Of a stretch of DNA of 64,000 nt, positions 51,887 through 60,372 are shown piece after piece (position 1 is the first letter of the stretch; each line of letters opens with the position of its first letter). The notes under the pieces were generated by a model. That model searched no databases. It had not been told where the DNA came from and worked only from the letters and a program-made list of their open reading frames with translations. The position numbers were made by a program, and so were the translations under genes. The DNA is taken from the NCBI GenBank assembly GCA_029194675.1, contig JARFXP010000003.1, positions 248,001 through 312,000 on the forward strand, in the 5' to 3' direction. This DNA comes from Nitrospira sp. Its GTDB lineage: Bacteria; Nitrospirota; Nitrospiria; Nitrospirales; Nitrospiraceae.

Positions 51887-53584
51887 ATGGGTACCGTAAG
51901 GACGATTCCTAAACCGACAGTTCGGCGATCCTGGAAGACGGTCCTCCTCGCGGCGATAACGGCGGCGGTCGGGCCATTTATCCTCTGTGGTCCAACCGAG
52001 GGCGCCTTCGAATTGCCCGAAGGGGAAAAGATTACCAATCCAATCGTCATCGGGCGTGGCATACCTCAAAAGGAAGCCTACGAACTGTTCGATCCAAAGA
52101 TCGGCAGAAACTTCGACATTAGAAACCTCTGGCTTCGCGCGGATCTGCGTGTACGTCCTGAATTCCGCAGCAACGTCTGTTTCGGTGGCGGTATCGGCGC
52201 CAGCGGACAATGTAACGCCCCTGGTACTGCTCCAAATAACTTGCCAGGCAGCGCCACCGATCAATTCGTCCAGCAGATGATCCGATTGGGCATCGGCTAT
52301 GATTTGTCACCCAACGTCAACTTTTACCTGGAGCTCATTGATTCACGCACCTGGGGCGGAAACGGCACGCCGGTCGGACCCGGGGGCGCTGGGAACAACG
52401 GAGACCCTTCGATCCAGACCTGTGGGGCCACGCCTGAGCCGGGCCAGCGGCCGGTCTGCACCCTCGGCGTGCGAGCCGGCTACATGTTGATTCGTAACTT
52501 TGTCGGCATACAGGGTCTGGGTCTCAAGGCCGGTCGGCAGTATCTGGTGTTCGGCGATCAGAGCTTGTTCGGTCACTTTGATTGGTCCAACACCGGCTTC
52601 TCGTTTGACGGGGTCATGATGCAATACAGTAACAGCATACTGGATTCTCATGTCGGCTGGTTTCGAACGGCAGAAACGGACCTCCTCCAAGGGGCGGGCG
52701 TCGGCAGTGGTCAAGCGAACATCGCCAATGCCGACGGTGATGCCGACCTGATCATATTCTACAATCAGATCAAGACTGTACCAGGGTTTCTCATCGAACC
52801 GTACTATATCTATTACAACAACAACATTGGTGGAGGCGCCATTTCCTCACAGGGGTTGGGTACCCCGAAGCACGGTGATCAGAATCGCCATACCCTCGGA
52901 GCCAGGGTAGCCATGAAGAAAGGTTACTTCGATCTCTCTAGCGAAGTGGTCTATCAGTTCGGACAGATGGGGGACACAGCTGCCAGCGCAAGCAGCCTGT
53001 GCGGTCCTTCAGGAGGTGAGGGCAAGTGTCTCCACATCAGTGCATTGGCGACCAGGAACTGGATCGGGTATACAGCATTCAACTGGCCATGGAAACCTCG
53101 GGTAGCCTTCAATTTTGACTATGCCTCTGGAGACAGCGGTGCGAACTGTACGCTAAATTCAGCCTATGGCCCTTGTAAGACCGCCAATACGTTTGAAAAC
53201 TTCTTTCCGACGAATCACATCCATATGGGATATATGGATGTACAAGCGTGGAAGAACATGATCAGTTTCTCCGCCAACATACAAGCCCGACCCACCGTGA
53301 ATGATCACATCGAGGTATGGTACACAAACCTGCACCTGGCCAATGCCCGAGATAATTGGTATCGCGCAAGCCAGGGTGTCTATGTCTTCTCACAGCCGGG
53401 CAACACCAAGACCGATATCGGTGACGAGATTGATGTCGTCTGGACCCATTTCCTCATGGATGGCATGGTAGCCTTTCAAGGTGGCTATGGCCATCTGTGG
53501 CCTGGTTCATATATTTCGCAAAACCTCGGGCGAACTGCAGCAGGACAGGATTGGGCTTACGCCCAGCTCTGGATCAACTTTTAA
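51887..53584 (+). CDS. alginate-export-type outer-membrane porin
   Basis: 565 aa. After a signal peptide (about residues 17-40, ending near TEGA), the protein consists of alternating amphipathic beta-strands separated by Gly/Asn/Asp-rich loops, with a terminal Phe-bearing strand (DWAYAQLWINF). Family strings such as the FDIRNLWLRADLRVRPEFR entry strand, GLKAGRQYLVFGDQSLFG and NDHIEVWYTNLHL resemble the alginate_exp family of barrels. The solute is unknown; Nitrospira genomes often encode several such porins that could admit nitrite or organics. Cysteine pairs in the loops may form disulfides. Confidence 0.8.
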   Translation: MGTVRTIPKPTVRRSWKTVLLAAITAAVGPFILCGPTEGAFELPEGEKITNPIVIGRGIPQKEAYELFDPKIGRNFDIRNLWLRADLRVRPEFRSNVCFGGGIGASGQCNAPGTAPNNLPGSATDQFVQQMIRLGIGYDLSPNVNFYLELIDSRTWGGNGTPVGPGGAGNNGDPSIQTCGATPEPGQRPVCTLGVRAGYMLIRNFVGIQGLGLKAGRQYLVFGDQSLFGHFDWSNTGFSFDGVMMQYSNSILDSHVGWFRTAETDLLQGAGVGSGQANIANADGDADLIIFYNQIKTVPGFLIEPYYIYYNNNIGGGAISSQGLGTPKHGDQNRHTLGARVAMKKGYFDLSSEVVYQFGQMGDTAASASSLCGPSGGEGKCLHISALATRNWIGYTAFNWPWKPRVAFNFDYASGDSGANCTLNSAYGPCKTANTFENFFPTNHIHMGYMDVQAWKNMISFSANIQARPTVNDHIEVWYTNLHLANARDNWYRASQGVYVFSQPGNTKTDIGDEIDVVWTHFLMDGMVAFQGGYGHLWPGSYISQNLGRTAAGQDWAYAQLWINF

Positions 53585-53642
53585 GCTGCCATACACTCTA
53601 CCCACCTCACCACCATAGACAGTCTTCACCACTGATCAGACT

Positions 53643-54266
53643 TCACCATGTTGTGAACTGGCCGGCCTGCGCAAGTCTTTCCTGAAGTTCGCCGTAGTGC
53701 TGTGTCACGGGAAACCGAGGAAATTCTTTCGGCAAATGGTCCGGTGGCCGAAAGAAAAATCCGGCGTCGGCTTCGCCCAGCATCGCGGTGTCGTTGTACG
53801 AATCACCGGCAGCCATGGTAAAGAAGTTCAGCGATTTGAGCGCAGCCACCGCATGCTTCTTGGGGTCCTGCATTCTCATGTGGTAGTTCATGATGCGGCC
53901 GTTCCCGTCGATTTCCAGCTGATTGCAGAGGAGAGTCGGGAAGCCCAGTTGTCGCATCAGTGGCTGGGCGAACTGATAGAACGTGTCCGACAAAATAATG
54001 ACCTGACAACGCTCCCGCAGCCACGCGAGGAAGTCAGTTGCCCCGTCTAAAGGACCCATTTTGGCGATCACATCCTGAATATCCCCGATCTTCAATGCCT
54101 GTCGATCGAGTATGTCCAACCGCTGCCGCATGAGCTTATCATAATCGGGCATCTCACGGGTGGTGATTTTCAACTCATCGAGACCTGTCGTCGCTGCCAC
54201 ATTGATCCAGATCTCCGGAACGAGCACCCCTTCCAGATCCAAACAGACCACCACAGGCTTCCGCAT
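53643..54266 (-). CDS. thrH: bifunctional phosphoserine phosphatase/homoserine phosphotransferase ThrH
   Basis: 207 aa from ATG 54266, preceded by GAGGAGAG. The HAD core is intact: nucleophile block CLDLEGVLVPEIW (with Asp), motif II ILSDTFYQF, and AAGDSYNDTAML with the acidic pair. The overall sequence closely follows Pseudomonas ThrH, which dephosphorylates phosphoserine and can transfer the phosphate to homoserine. A role in serine synthesis is likely. It lies convergent to the porin gene and alone on the minus strand. Confidence 0.93.
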   Translation of the reverse strand: MRKPVVVCLDLEGVLVPEIWINVAATTGLDELKITTREMPDYDKLMRQRLDILDRQALKIGDIQDVIAKMGPLDGATDFLAWLRERCQVIILSDTFYQFAQPLMRQLGFPTLLCNQLEIDGNGRIMNYHMRMQDPKKHAVAALKSLNFFTMAAGDSYNDTAMLGEADAGFFFRPPDHLPKEFPRFPVTQHYGELQERLAQAGQFTTW

Positions 54267-54819
54267 GCGATCTCTCCTCTTCGTCAATCAAGCCACAGTC
54301 GCTCTGGTTGTGTGGCGGCCAATCCTTTCGACGGACTTAGAGACCAATTTGGTGCTCCGTTGATAGGGGGTAGAAATTAATATGCCGCTGTTCGGTGAAT
54401 CAAGAGCCATGGTGCCGCGGAGCCAACAATGTGGCAAGGTGCATGTCGATTCGATCGTCCGGTTCATATCGCGTGGACATGGCTCCTTCTCGATTTATGC
54501 GGAGCACCGTCACCGACAGATCCTACCGGTCCTTTGGCCCTACCCCAAATGGACTCCCGCATAAGGCCATCTTTGGGTCTTGCGCGTTTCACCAAAAGGC
54601 GTAGATTTGCTCGTGCGCGGGTACACCTACCCTGCCGAACATGAGATAGCCAGGGAGAGGTCGTCGCTCATACCGAGTCAGCGAGGTGTACCCCCGCTCA
54701 ATCATCCCCTCTCACATTCTTTCCAGCACAGAACGATCCTCACCCGCCCAACATTGCATGATCCACTCAATAGGTTCTACCGATCTTGCTCCTTTCATAA
54801 AGAAGCTCGATAATAGCGC
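54267..54819. other. gene-poor stretch with inverted repeat
   Basis: About 550 nt. The short plus-strand frames here are overlapping and arginine/serine-rich, not protein-like. The one clear structure is an interrupted inverted repeat: GCGGGTACACCT (54617-54628) and AGGTGTACCC followed by CCCGC (54684-54697), arms of about 12 bp with a 2-nt bulge and a 55-nt centre. Nothing else was recognised. Confidence 0.5.
54617..54697. repeat. interrupted inverted repeat
   Basis: The arms described above flank 55 nt of unique sequence. The pair could be the ends of a small decayed element or a structured RNA; no target duplication was seen. Confidence 0.4.
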
Positions 54820-55206
54820 ATGGGAGAGCCGATCGTCTTTTCCGGCCATGTCATTGGTCTGCTCAAAGAGTACATGCGGGACCTTGTCGATCAGGCAACG
54901 CAAGAGCAGCACTCCCAAGCACAGTTCGGCTTTACTCCCCTGCCGTATCGTCCCGATCAGGCTTTGTCCGACCTCCTCGCCCTGCTGGACGATCGCATCG
55001 AATCGGAAGGCATCCAAGTAGGCTTGCCCGAATCTCTCCTCCATGAGCTCTGGAGTCTCTGTAACGAAGCAGTTGAGCCGATCGCTGATCACATCTGGCT
55101 GGAAGGAAACCTTGATGGTCGGAGCATGACTAAGGCGCAAACAAGGGAGCTGACCTATCAGGCCCTGATCGAGTTTATTGAGTCCCGCTCACGAGAAAGA
55201 ACCTAG
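54820..55206 (+). CDS. hypothetical protein, 128 aa
   Basis: A soluble, acidic, helix-rich protein with no signal or membrane segment. Conserved-looking aromatic and charged runs (SGHVIGLLKEYMRDLVDQAT, LPESLLHELWSLCNEAV) support a real gene. No family is recognised. It stands 216 bases before the EVE-domain gene on the same strand. Confidence 0.6.
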   Translation: MGEPIVFSGHVIGLLKEYMRDLVDQATQEQHSQAQFGFTPLPYRPDQALSDLLALLDDRIESEGIQVGLPESLLHELWSLCNEAVEPIADHIWLEGNLDGRSMTKAQTRELTYQALIEFIESRSRERT

Positions 55207-55421
55207 ACCCATGCTTCCCTGGATACGATCATCGGTGAATAGGTGTATCGTGGCCGGATTCTGTCTAGTTCTGCAGGAATGTAGAGATGCAGCTCGCGAT
55301 CTCTATGTGCTTGTTCATAAAGGGGGCGTCTATCACCTCGCATCCCCGTGATACACGATCGGCACATTTTGGCTGTTCGGAGCATTACCTTGCCCGAGGA
55401 GTTCAGAAAGAAGAGGACGGA

Positions 55422-55892
55422 ATGGGGCGAAAAAGGTATTGGTTGATGAAATCGGAACCCTCCACTTTCTCGATTGATGACTTGATGCGATCTCCTCACC
55501 AGACAACCTGTTGGGACGGAGTACGCAACTATCAAGCTCGGAATTTCATGCGCAGCATGGCAGTCGGCGATCAAGTCCTCTTTTACCACAGCAACGCGGA
55601 TCCACCGGCGGTCGTAGGCATCGCAGAGGTCGTCAAGACCGCCTACCCTGATCCGACACAATTCGACAAGAGGGACAAGCACTACGACCCCGAGAGCAAC
55701 CCATCCGCGCCCAGATGGGATATGGTCGACATTAAGTATATTCGGAAATTTACCCGATCCATGACGTTGGATGAATTGCGGAAAGAAACCAAACTGAAGG
55801 GAATGGCGTTGTTGCAGAAAGGGTCACGGCTCTCAGTTCAGCCGGTTACCCTGCTCGAATGGAGGCATATCATGAAGTTGGCTGAGGACTGA
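55422..55892 (+). CDS. EVE-domain protein (thymocyte nuclear protein 1 family)
   Basis: 156 aa from ATG 55422 with AAGAGGA upstream. The YWLMKSEPSTFSIDDL entry, WDGVRNYQARNFMR, LFYHSNADPPAVVGIAEV and a C-terminal LKGMALLQKGSRLSVQPV all fit the PUA-like EVE fold, which binds modified bases in RNA or DNA. Bacterial EVE proteins are sometimes found with restriction-modification genes, but the operon at 7-18 kb lies far away, so no functional link is claimed. Confidence 0.9.
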   Translation: MGRKRYWLMKSEPSTFSIDDLMRSPHQTTCWDGVRNYQARNFMRSMAVGDQVLFYHSNADPPAVVGIAEVVKTAYPDPTQFDKRDKHYDPESNPSAPRWDMVDIKYIRKFTRSMTLDELRKETKLKGMALLQKGSRLSVQPVTLLEWRHIMKLAED

Positions 55893-55913
55893 TGTCTTCT
55901 GTACTCTTGTACT

Positions 55914-56162
55914 CTACGTGCTGGCCTTTCCATCGTCCATGTACCGATGTTGCCAGTCCAGCCAGGCGTGACCCAGCTCGTGTGCGAGAATATACCGGCG
56001 GCGGGTCACAGGAAGTCGCTTCCGAACATAGATCGTTTTGGTATCGTCATCCCAAATTCCATCGGCATTCGCATCGCGCTTGTCCATTTCCGCATCGGAT
56101 AACTGTCGAACCGCAATCCGGTAGCCGAACGGCAGGACAACCCTATTGGGAATACGTAACAT
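55914..56162 (-). CDS. small HExxH (ImmA/IrrE-like) metallopeptidase-like protein
   Basis: 82 aa from ATG 56162, preceded by GAAGGAAG; ATGs at 56183 and 56192 are alternatives. The zinc motif HELGHAWLDWQHRYMDD at about residues 61-77 gives H-E-x-x-H. The short length and lack of an HTH set it apart from full ImmA/IrrE proteases. An aspartate cluster (DANADGIWDDDT) lies before the motif and may bind metal. It is convergent with the EVE gene. Activity is not certain. Confidence 0.65.
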   Translation of the reverse strand: MLRIPNRVVLPFGYRIAVRQLSDAEMDKRDANADGIWDDDTKTIYVRKRLPVTRRRYILAHELGHAWLDWQHRYMDDGKAST

Positions 56163-56379
56163 CTTCCTTCGTTCTCTGAACATCGTCCCCATAACTCGCT
56201 CCAGCTCCCCCCCACCGTTGACTTAGCCTACCATAACAAGGCAGGGAGAGTGTTGGCAATTTTCTCGTTGTACATCAATGGCTTGAGGCATTCCACTCGA
56301 TGAACAGCTCCGGCTACTTTTCGCTGCTACAGCTCTCTTAACGGTTCCCACGCCGACGAAATTTGTGTATGATCGGCCT

Positions 56380-57144
56380 ATGGAGTCTCCCCTTGCCGCA
56401 CAACTCGATCACCTCTATCCCACCCCAGTCCGTCTGGTTGGCGTGAAGGTCAGGAATCGTGGGGAGGTCAAGAAGTTAGACTCAGCCGGTCTGTCATTGC
56501 GCAACGGCGACCCGGTCTTGCTCGAGGTGGAAAATGAAGTCACCTACGGGATCGTCTACATGGAGCCCTACGCGACACCCTTTATTCCTCCCATGCGGGT
56601 GATGAAATCCATTCTGCGAAAGCCGGATTCCGAAGAAACGGCGCTGATCGGCAGACTCGAGCAACTCTCTAGGGAGGCGGCCGCCTATTGCCGAGCCAAA
56701 GCAGCTGAACGGAACATCCCTCTCAAACTGGTCGAAGTCTATGGGGTCATGCATCGCCGCCAGCTCACCTTTGTCTACACGGCAGAGGATCGGATCGATT
56801 TTCGAGAACTGGTCCGCGACCTGGCACGTCGATTCGGCGGACGCATCGAAATGCGTCAAGTCGGGGTACGTGAAGAAGCGAGGAGGCTTGGTGGCATCGA
56901 TACCTGCGGCCTCGTACTGTGCTGCGCGAGTTTTCTCACCGATGTGCAGCCTATCTCGGCCAAGCAGGCGAAAAAGCTCGAACTGCCGATCGAGGACCCT
57001 CGCTTGTTGGGTGTGTGTGGAAGGTTGAAGTGCTGTTTAATGTTTGAGATGATGGACGCTCAGGGCAAGATCGCCCCGCAATCTCAACAAATTATTACCC
57101 CGACCAAGCCCAATTCTCCTTCCTCCTCAACCTTGCTCTCTTAG
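56380..57144 (+). CDS. PSP1-domain protein (RicT-like)
   Basis: 254 aa from ATG 56380; GTG 56365 is an alternative. The PSP1 C-terminal region is clear: MHRRQLTFVYTAEDRIDFRELVRDLARRFGGRIEMRQVGVREEARRLGGIDTCGLVLCC, then RLKCCLMFE, giving several cysteines. This matches RicT/YaaT, which with RicA and RicF forms an iron-sulfur complex affecting RNase Y and phosphorelay in Bacillus. The partner genes are not in the window, so an RNA-maturation role is inferred only. Confidence 0.85.
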   Translation: MESPLAAQLDHLYPTPVRLVGVKVRNRGEVKKLDSAGLSLRNGDPVLLEVENEVTYGIVYMEPYATPFIPPMRVMKSILRKPDSEETALIGRLEQLSREAAAYCRAKAAERNIPLKLVEVYGVMHRRQLTFVYTAEDRIDFRELVRDLARRFGGRIEMRQVGVREEARRLGGIDTCGLVLCCASFLTDVQPISAKQAKKLELPIEDPRLLGVCGRLKCCLMFEMMDAQGKIAPQSQQIITPTKPNSPSSSTLLS

Positions 57145-57273
57145 TTCGTCCCCTGCGTAAACCCATGTTTTGTCCACTTTGACCGAAAAGGCTCGAATCT
57201 TTTCTCAATCAACGATCTCTAACGGGCAGTCGAATGTGGAGGTAGTTCTCTCCCTAGATAGGCTAGGTGATGA

Positions 57274-57290
57274 CTCCTCAGGCCTAGGAG
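57274..57290 (+). promoter_or_regulatory. hairpin masking the Shine-Dalgarno of the DUF1264 gene
   Basis: CTCCT (57274-57278) can pair with AGGAG (57286-57290), which is the ribosome-binding site of the gene starting at 57301. The stem is only 5 bp, so thermal or RNA-binding control is possible but weakly supported. Confidence 0.35.
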
Positions 57291-57300
57291 GTTTGTTGTG

Positions 57301-57819
57301 ATGAGAAAAGGTCTATTGGTCCTTGCGACGATCACTGCGGTCGGATGGAGTGGAGTTGCAACCCAAAAGGCGGTGGGCGGGGAACCAACGAGTCCAGCCG
57401 TCGGATACGACATTCATGTCCATGCGCCGCACATGATGGCGGATGGGACACCGGGCGGCCCCTTCCATCATTATTGCAAAGGCATTTCCGACAAGATCCT
57501 TCAATGTCTGCTCTTCGAATCCACCGATCCCAAGGCCCCCTTAGTCGGTGTCGAGTATTTTGTCGCCAAAGACCTGACCCGTAAGCTTCCAGCCATTCAG
57601 TGGCACCGGTACTTCCATGATCATAAGGTAGAAATAGGGACAGGGCGAGTGCAAGTCCTTGACATGCCTCCTGATCAAGCCGCCAAGGTGGCGGAAGCCG
57701 CAGCAGGGACGGACGGCGTGATCTATCATCTGTGGCAGCATGGGCAAGAATTCCCCGACGGCACGGTGAGCTTCCCACAATCCCTCGGACACAAGTTCCC
57801 TGGCTATTCTGACAAATAA
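57301..57819 (+). CDS. DUF1264-domain exported protein
   Basis: 172 aa from ATG 57301; GTG 57298 is an alternative. A signal peptide (LLVLATITAVGWSGVATQKAVG) is followed by a conserved DUF1264 core: HVHAPHMMADGTPGGPFHHYCKGISDKILQCLLFES, VEYFVAKDLTRKLP and WHRYFHDHKVEIGTGRVQVLDMP. The family is also known from plant oil-body associated proteins; the bacterial function is unknown. Many histidines may bind metal. A cytochrome c gene follows 87 nt later. Confidence 0.85.
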   Translation: MRKGLLVLATITAVGWSGVATQKAVGGEPTSPAVGYDIHVHAPHMMADGTPGGPFHHYCKGISDKILQCLLFESTDPKAPLVGVEYFVAKDLTRKLPAIQWHRYFHDHKVEIGTGRVQVLDMPPDQAAKVAEAAAGTDGVIYHLWQHGQEFPDGTVSFPQSLGHKFPGYSDK

Positions 57820-57866
57820 ACTGAGCGGGCGAGACCGGCTGGGTCATCTCCTGAGAAGACCAGGAA

Positions 57867-57895
57867 GGACCATGGTGGTGGTCCACTGTGACCAC
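57867..57895 (+). promoter_or_regulatory. two overlapping alternative hairpins before the cytochrome c gene
   Basis: GGACCA/TGGTCC (57867-57872 with 57879-57884) and GTGGTC/GACCAC (57878-57883 with 57890-57895) share the TGGTC segment, so only one can form at a time. They lie 12 nt before the next start codon. This could act as an attenuator, or be chance. Confidence 0.35.
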
Positions 57896-57906
57896 AAGAT
57901 GGCCCC

Positions 57907-58386
57907 ATGAGAAGAAGCGTAATGACGGTATTTGCGGCGGCCTTGTTCACCTCAGGAAGCGTCTCTGTCTTTGGTGTCGATGAAACTATCCTCAGGCCAC
58001 GGGTTCCCGTTGATCAACTCCAGGAAGCGAGAACGTGGAAGAACCCACTTCCGGCAACTGAGGAAACAATTGAGAAGGGAAAGCAGCTCTTTCATGGGAA
58101 AGCCTTCTGTGTGACCTGCCACGGGAAACACGGCAAGGGATTAGGAGACGATATTGAGCCGGGCACGCTTAAAGGTCCCTTGCCGCGCGATTTCACCGAT
58201 AAGGACTGGCAAGCAGCCAGAACGGACGGTGAACTTCTCTGGATCTTGAAAAATGGCAGCAAAGGCACGGCGATGGCGAAGTTCATTCCTTTGGTCTTGA
58301 CCGAAGAAGAAGCTTGGCAGGTCTTGGTTTACGTGCGATCGTTCGGCGACAACCAAGACAAACCACAAGCTGAAGGACTGCCGTAA
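57907..58386 (+). CDS. monohaem c-type cytochrome
   Basis: 159 aa with a signal sequence (residues 5-23). A single haem-c motif CVTCH lies at about residues 68-72, followed by the GKHGKGLGDD patch and a distal GTAMAKF with the Met typical of axial ligation, then an LVYVRSF terminal helix. It is thus a small class I cytochrome of the periplasm. In a nitrite oxidiser such proteins can accept electrons from NxrAB, but this gene lies 50 kb away and no link is shown. It follows the DUF1264 gene. Confidence 0.88.
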   Translation: MRRSVMTVFAAALFTSGSVSVFGVDETILRPRVPVDQLQEARTWKNPLPATEETIEKGKQLFHGKAFCVTCHGKHGKGLGDDIEPGTLKGPLPRDFTDKDWQAARTDGELLWILKNGSKGTAMAKFIPLVLTEEEAWQVLVYVRSFGDNQDKPQAEGLP

Positions 58387-58477
58387 AGGGATCTGTCTGT
58401 TTTCCTCTTTGACCTGGAGATAGAGTGAACAGAACCCCTAGCAATCGCCGGCAGTCACACGACTCACCCCCATACCA

Positions 58478-59818
58478 TCAGGATTTGGTGGATTGGGACG
58501 GCGGGTGATCTTGTAAGAGCGATTGCACGGTTTCACCCACCAACGCCCGCTCCACCGCCTTATCTCGATGCCGCAAGAGGGCGGACACCGGATCGCTGGT
58601 ATCGAGATGGGGTAGTATCCAGGGCGGGGTTCCGTTGCGAACCGAATCCAGAACCTCTTTCACGAAGATCAGGTCCGGCGACTTGATGAGGCTCACCCCT
58701 TCCGGTTCCTGAAGGCGGCCCACAAACCCATTTTCAGTGAGACGTTCTACCTCTTCCTCCACCAGAGACAAGGGAATGTTCAGTTCGCTCGACAGCTCCG
58801 GCAGCTTCAACGGACGGTCCCCTTTGAGGTAGTGATGCCCCAGCACTCGCAATACCTTGAGAGCCAGTTGTTCACGAAAGACGTGCGTACCCTGCTCCCA
58901 GAGCAGGCGGGACAAATAGGCCGTGGGATACTGGTGGAAAAAGGAGAACTGCGCCCCAATCAGCACGATCATCCATCCGGTGTAGAGCCACAGGAGGAAC
59001 AGCATGAGCACGGCGAAACTCGAATAGATGGCGCTGTAATTGGCAGAGGCCGCCACGAATTTGGCAAAGGCTTCACCGGCGATGATCCAGAGGATAGCCG
59101 CCGAAGCCCCGCCGATCGCCGCTGAACGGAGTTCGACATGGGTATTGGGGATCATCTTATACAAGAACGTGAAGACGGCACAGAACATCAAGAAGGGAAC
59201 CATTTCGCCGCTCCACACCAGCAGTGTCCCAAACGGCTCCAACTCCACAAGATGTTGGACCAGAGTGTTGCTTTGGAGCGAAGCCAGCAAGCCGAACGCG
59301 CTAAAGACCAGTACCGGTCCCACGAGGACGGCGCTCAAATAGTCGGCAAACTTCCGGTTCCACGTGCGTCCCTGCTTGACCTGCCAGATCGCGTTCAAGG
59401 CCTGCTCCATCTTATCGATCAGCGAATAAGTCGTATAGAACAGGCCGGCGATGCCGGCGACCCCCAGCACACCGATCTTGATATTGTCTACGAAACCAAT
59501 GATGGTGGCGGTGACCTCCCGACTCTTAGGACCCAACGGTACTAGAGCCTGCGCCAAGAAGGGTTCGATCACGTGATGGACACCGAAAGCTTTCAGTACC
59601 GAGAACATTACGGCGAGAAACGGCACCAACGAAAGCAACGTCGTATAGACCAGACCGGCCGTCCGCGCATCGAGCAGACGATGGCGGAACTCCATGCCCA
59701 CGGCGGTGCCCAGCCTAAGTGCTTGTACACCTAACCGTTGGAGCAACGACATGGTCGTCAGATCCCCGGTCCAGAGATCCTGCTTCGCAAATTGGGAGAT
59801 GCGTGTAGAACGGCTCAT
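58478..59818 (-). CDS. YihY/BrkB-family membrane protein
   Basis: 446 aa from ATG 59818. Six hydrophobic segments lie in residues 45-300, starting with the family block LLDARTAGLVYTTLLSLVPFLAVMFSVLKAFG. A soluble C-terminal part contains a winged-helix-like stretch (LKLPELSSELNIPLSLVEEEVERLTENGFV) that is unusual for the plain family and suggests nucleic-acid or regulatory interaction. Earlier naming as RNase BN is outdated. The function is unclear. Confidence 0.88.
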   Translation of the reverse strand: MSRSTRISQFAKQDLWTGDLTTMSLLQRLGVQALRLGTAVGMEFRHRLLDARTAGLVYTTLLSLVPFLAVMFSVLKAFGVHHVIEPFLAQALVPLGPKSREVTATIIGFVDNIKIGVLGVAGIAGLFYTTYSLIDKMEQALNAIWQVKQGRTWNRKFADYLSAVLVGPVLVFSAFGLLASLQSNTLVQHLVELEPFGTLLVWSGEMVPFLMFCAVFTFLYKMIPNTHVELRSAAIGGASAAILWIIAGEAFAKFVAASANYSAIYSSFAVLMLFLLWLYTGWMIVLIGAQFSFFHQYPTAYLSRLLWEQGTHVFREQLALKVLRVLGHHYLKGDRPLKLPELSSELNIPLSLVEEEVERLTENGFVGRLQEPEGVSLIKSPDLIFVKEVLDSVRNGTPPWILPHLDTSDPVSALLRHRDKAVERALVGETVQSLLQDHPPSQSTKS

Positions 59819-60372
59819 GGTCCTGCTCTCCCTAAGCAGGGTGTTTGCATCTTTTCGATACAACAAGGGCGGTGGAGAACTGCTACTGAGACCGTCAGAA
59901 TACCATCTCGGGATGCATTTCCCAAGGGGCGGACACACTGTGCCGCGAATTGAGGCATTTGTTAATGGGGGCGACACTGCTGTAAGTTAAGTCTGGTAGC
60001 CAGCACCTCCGGCTCAGAGCAAAAAGTTCTATCCGTTCGTAGGCGCGTTCATCGCTTTTATGGGGCTTTGACGTATCCTACGCCCGATTCAAAACCACAT
60101 GTTATTGGAGGTTATGGTGATGAGAATATCGATGATGACACGCCCACATGCCGTATGGCTGTAGCCCTAAACACTCCTGCATAGGCAAATAAAGAAAGGT
60201 GCGTGGCAAATCCGGATCGTCAACCAAACAATCCACTAGTGTAGCCAAAGTCAGTTGATATTGATTTTGTACTCTCCTAATGTACTGCTCACCAAATTAA
60301 GGAGAGTCGGCGGGTCGTGGATATCAAGGATTGAGGTCGCGTGAGAAGCACAAGGTTGGGAGTCGATCGGTC
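59819..60372. other. divergent intergenic region
   Basis: The first part is the upstream region of the BrkB gene and the second is the leader of the PilZ gene. A 16-codon ORF with a good GGAGG (starting ATG 60116) is probably fortuitous. The main structure is the inverted repeat at 60271-60307. No RNA gene was recognised. Confidence 0.45.
60271..60307 (+). repeat. inverted repeat upstream of PilZ gene
   Basis: ACTCTCCT (60271-60278) and AGGAGAGT (60300-60307) are perfectly complementary around a 21-nt AT-rich centre, about 65 nt before the PilZ start. It may be an operator or a weak RNA hairpin; no T-run follows. Confidence 0.45.

Noticed and set aside
59738-59990. Short frames antisense to the BrkB gene start
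   Set aside because: Shadows of a real gene and its upstream region.
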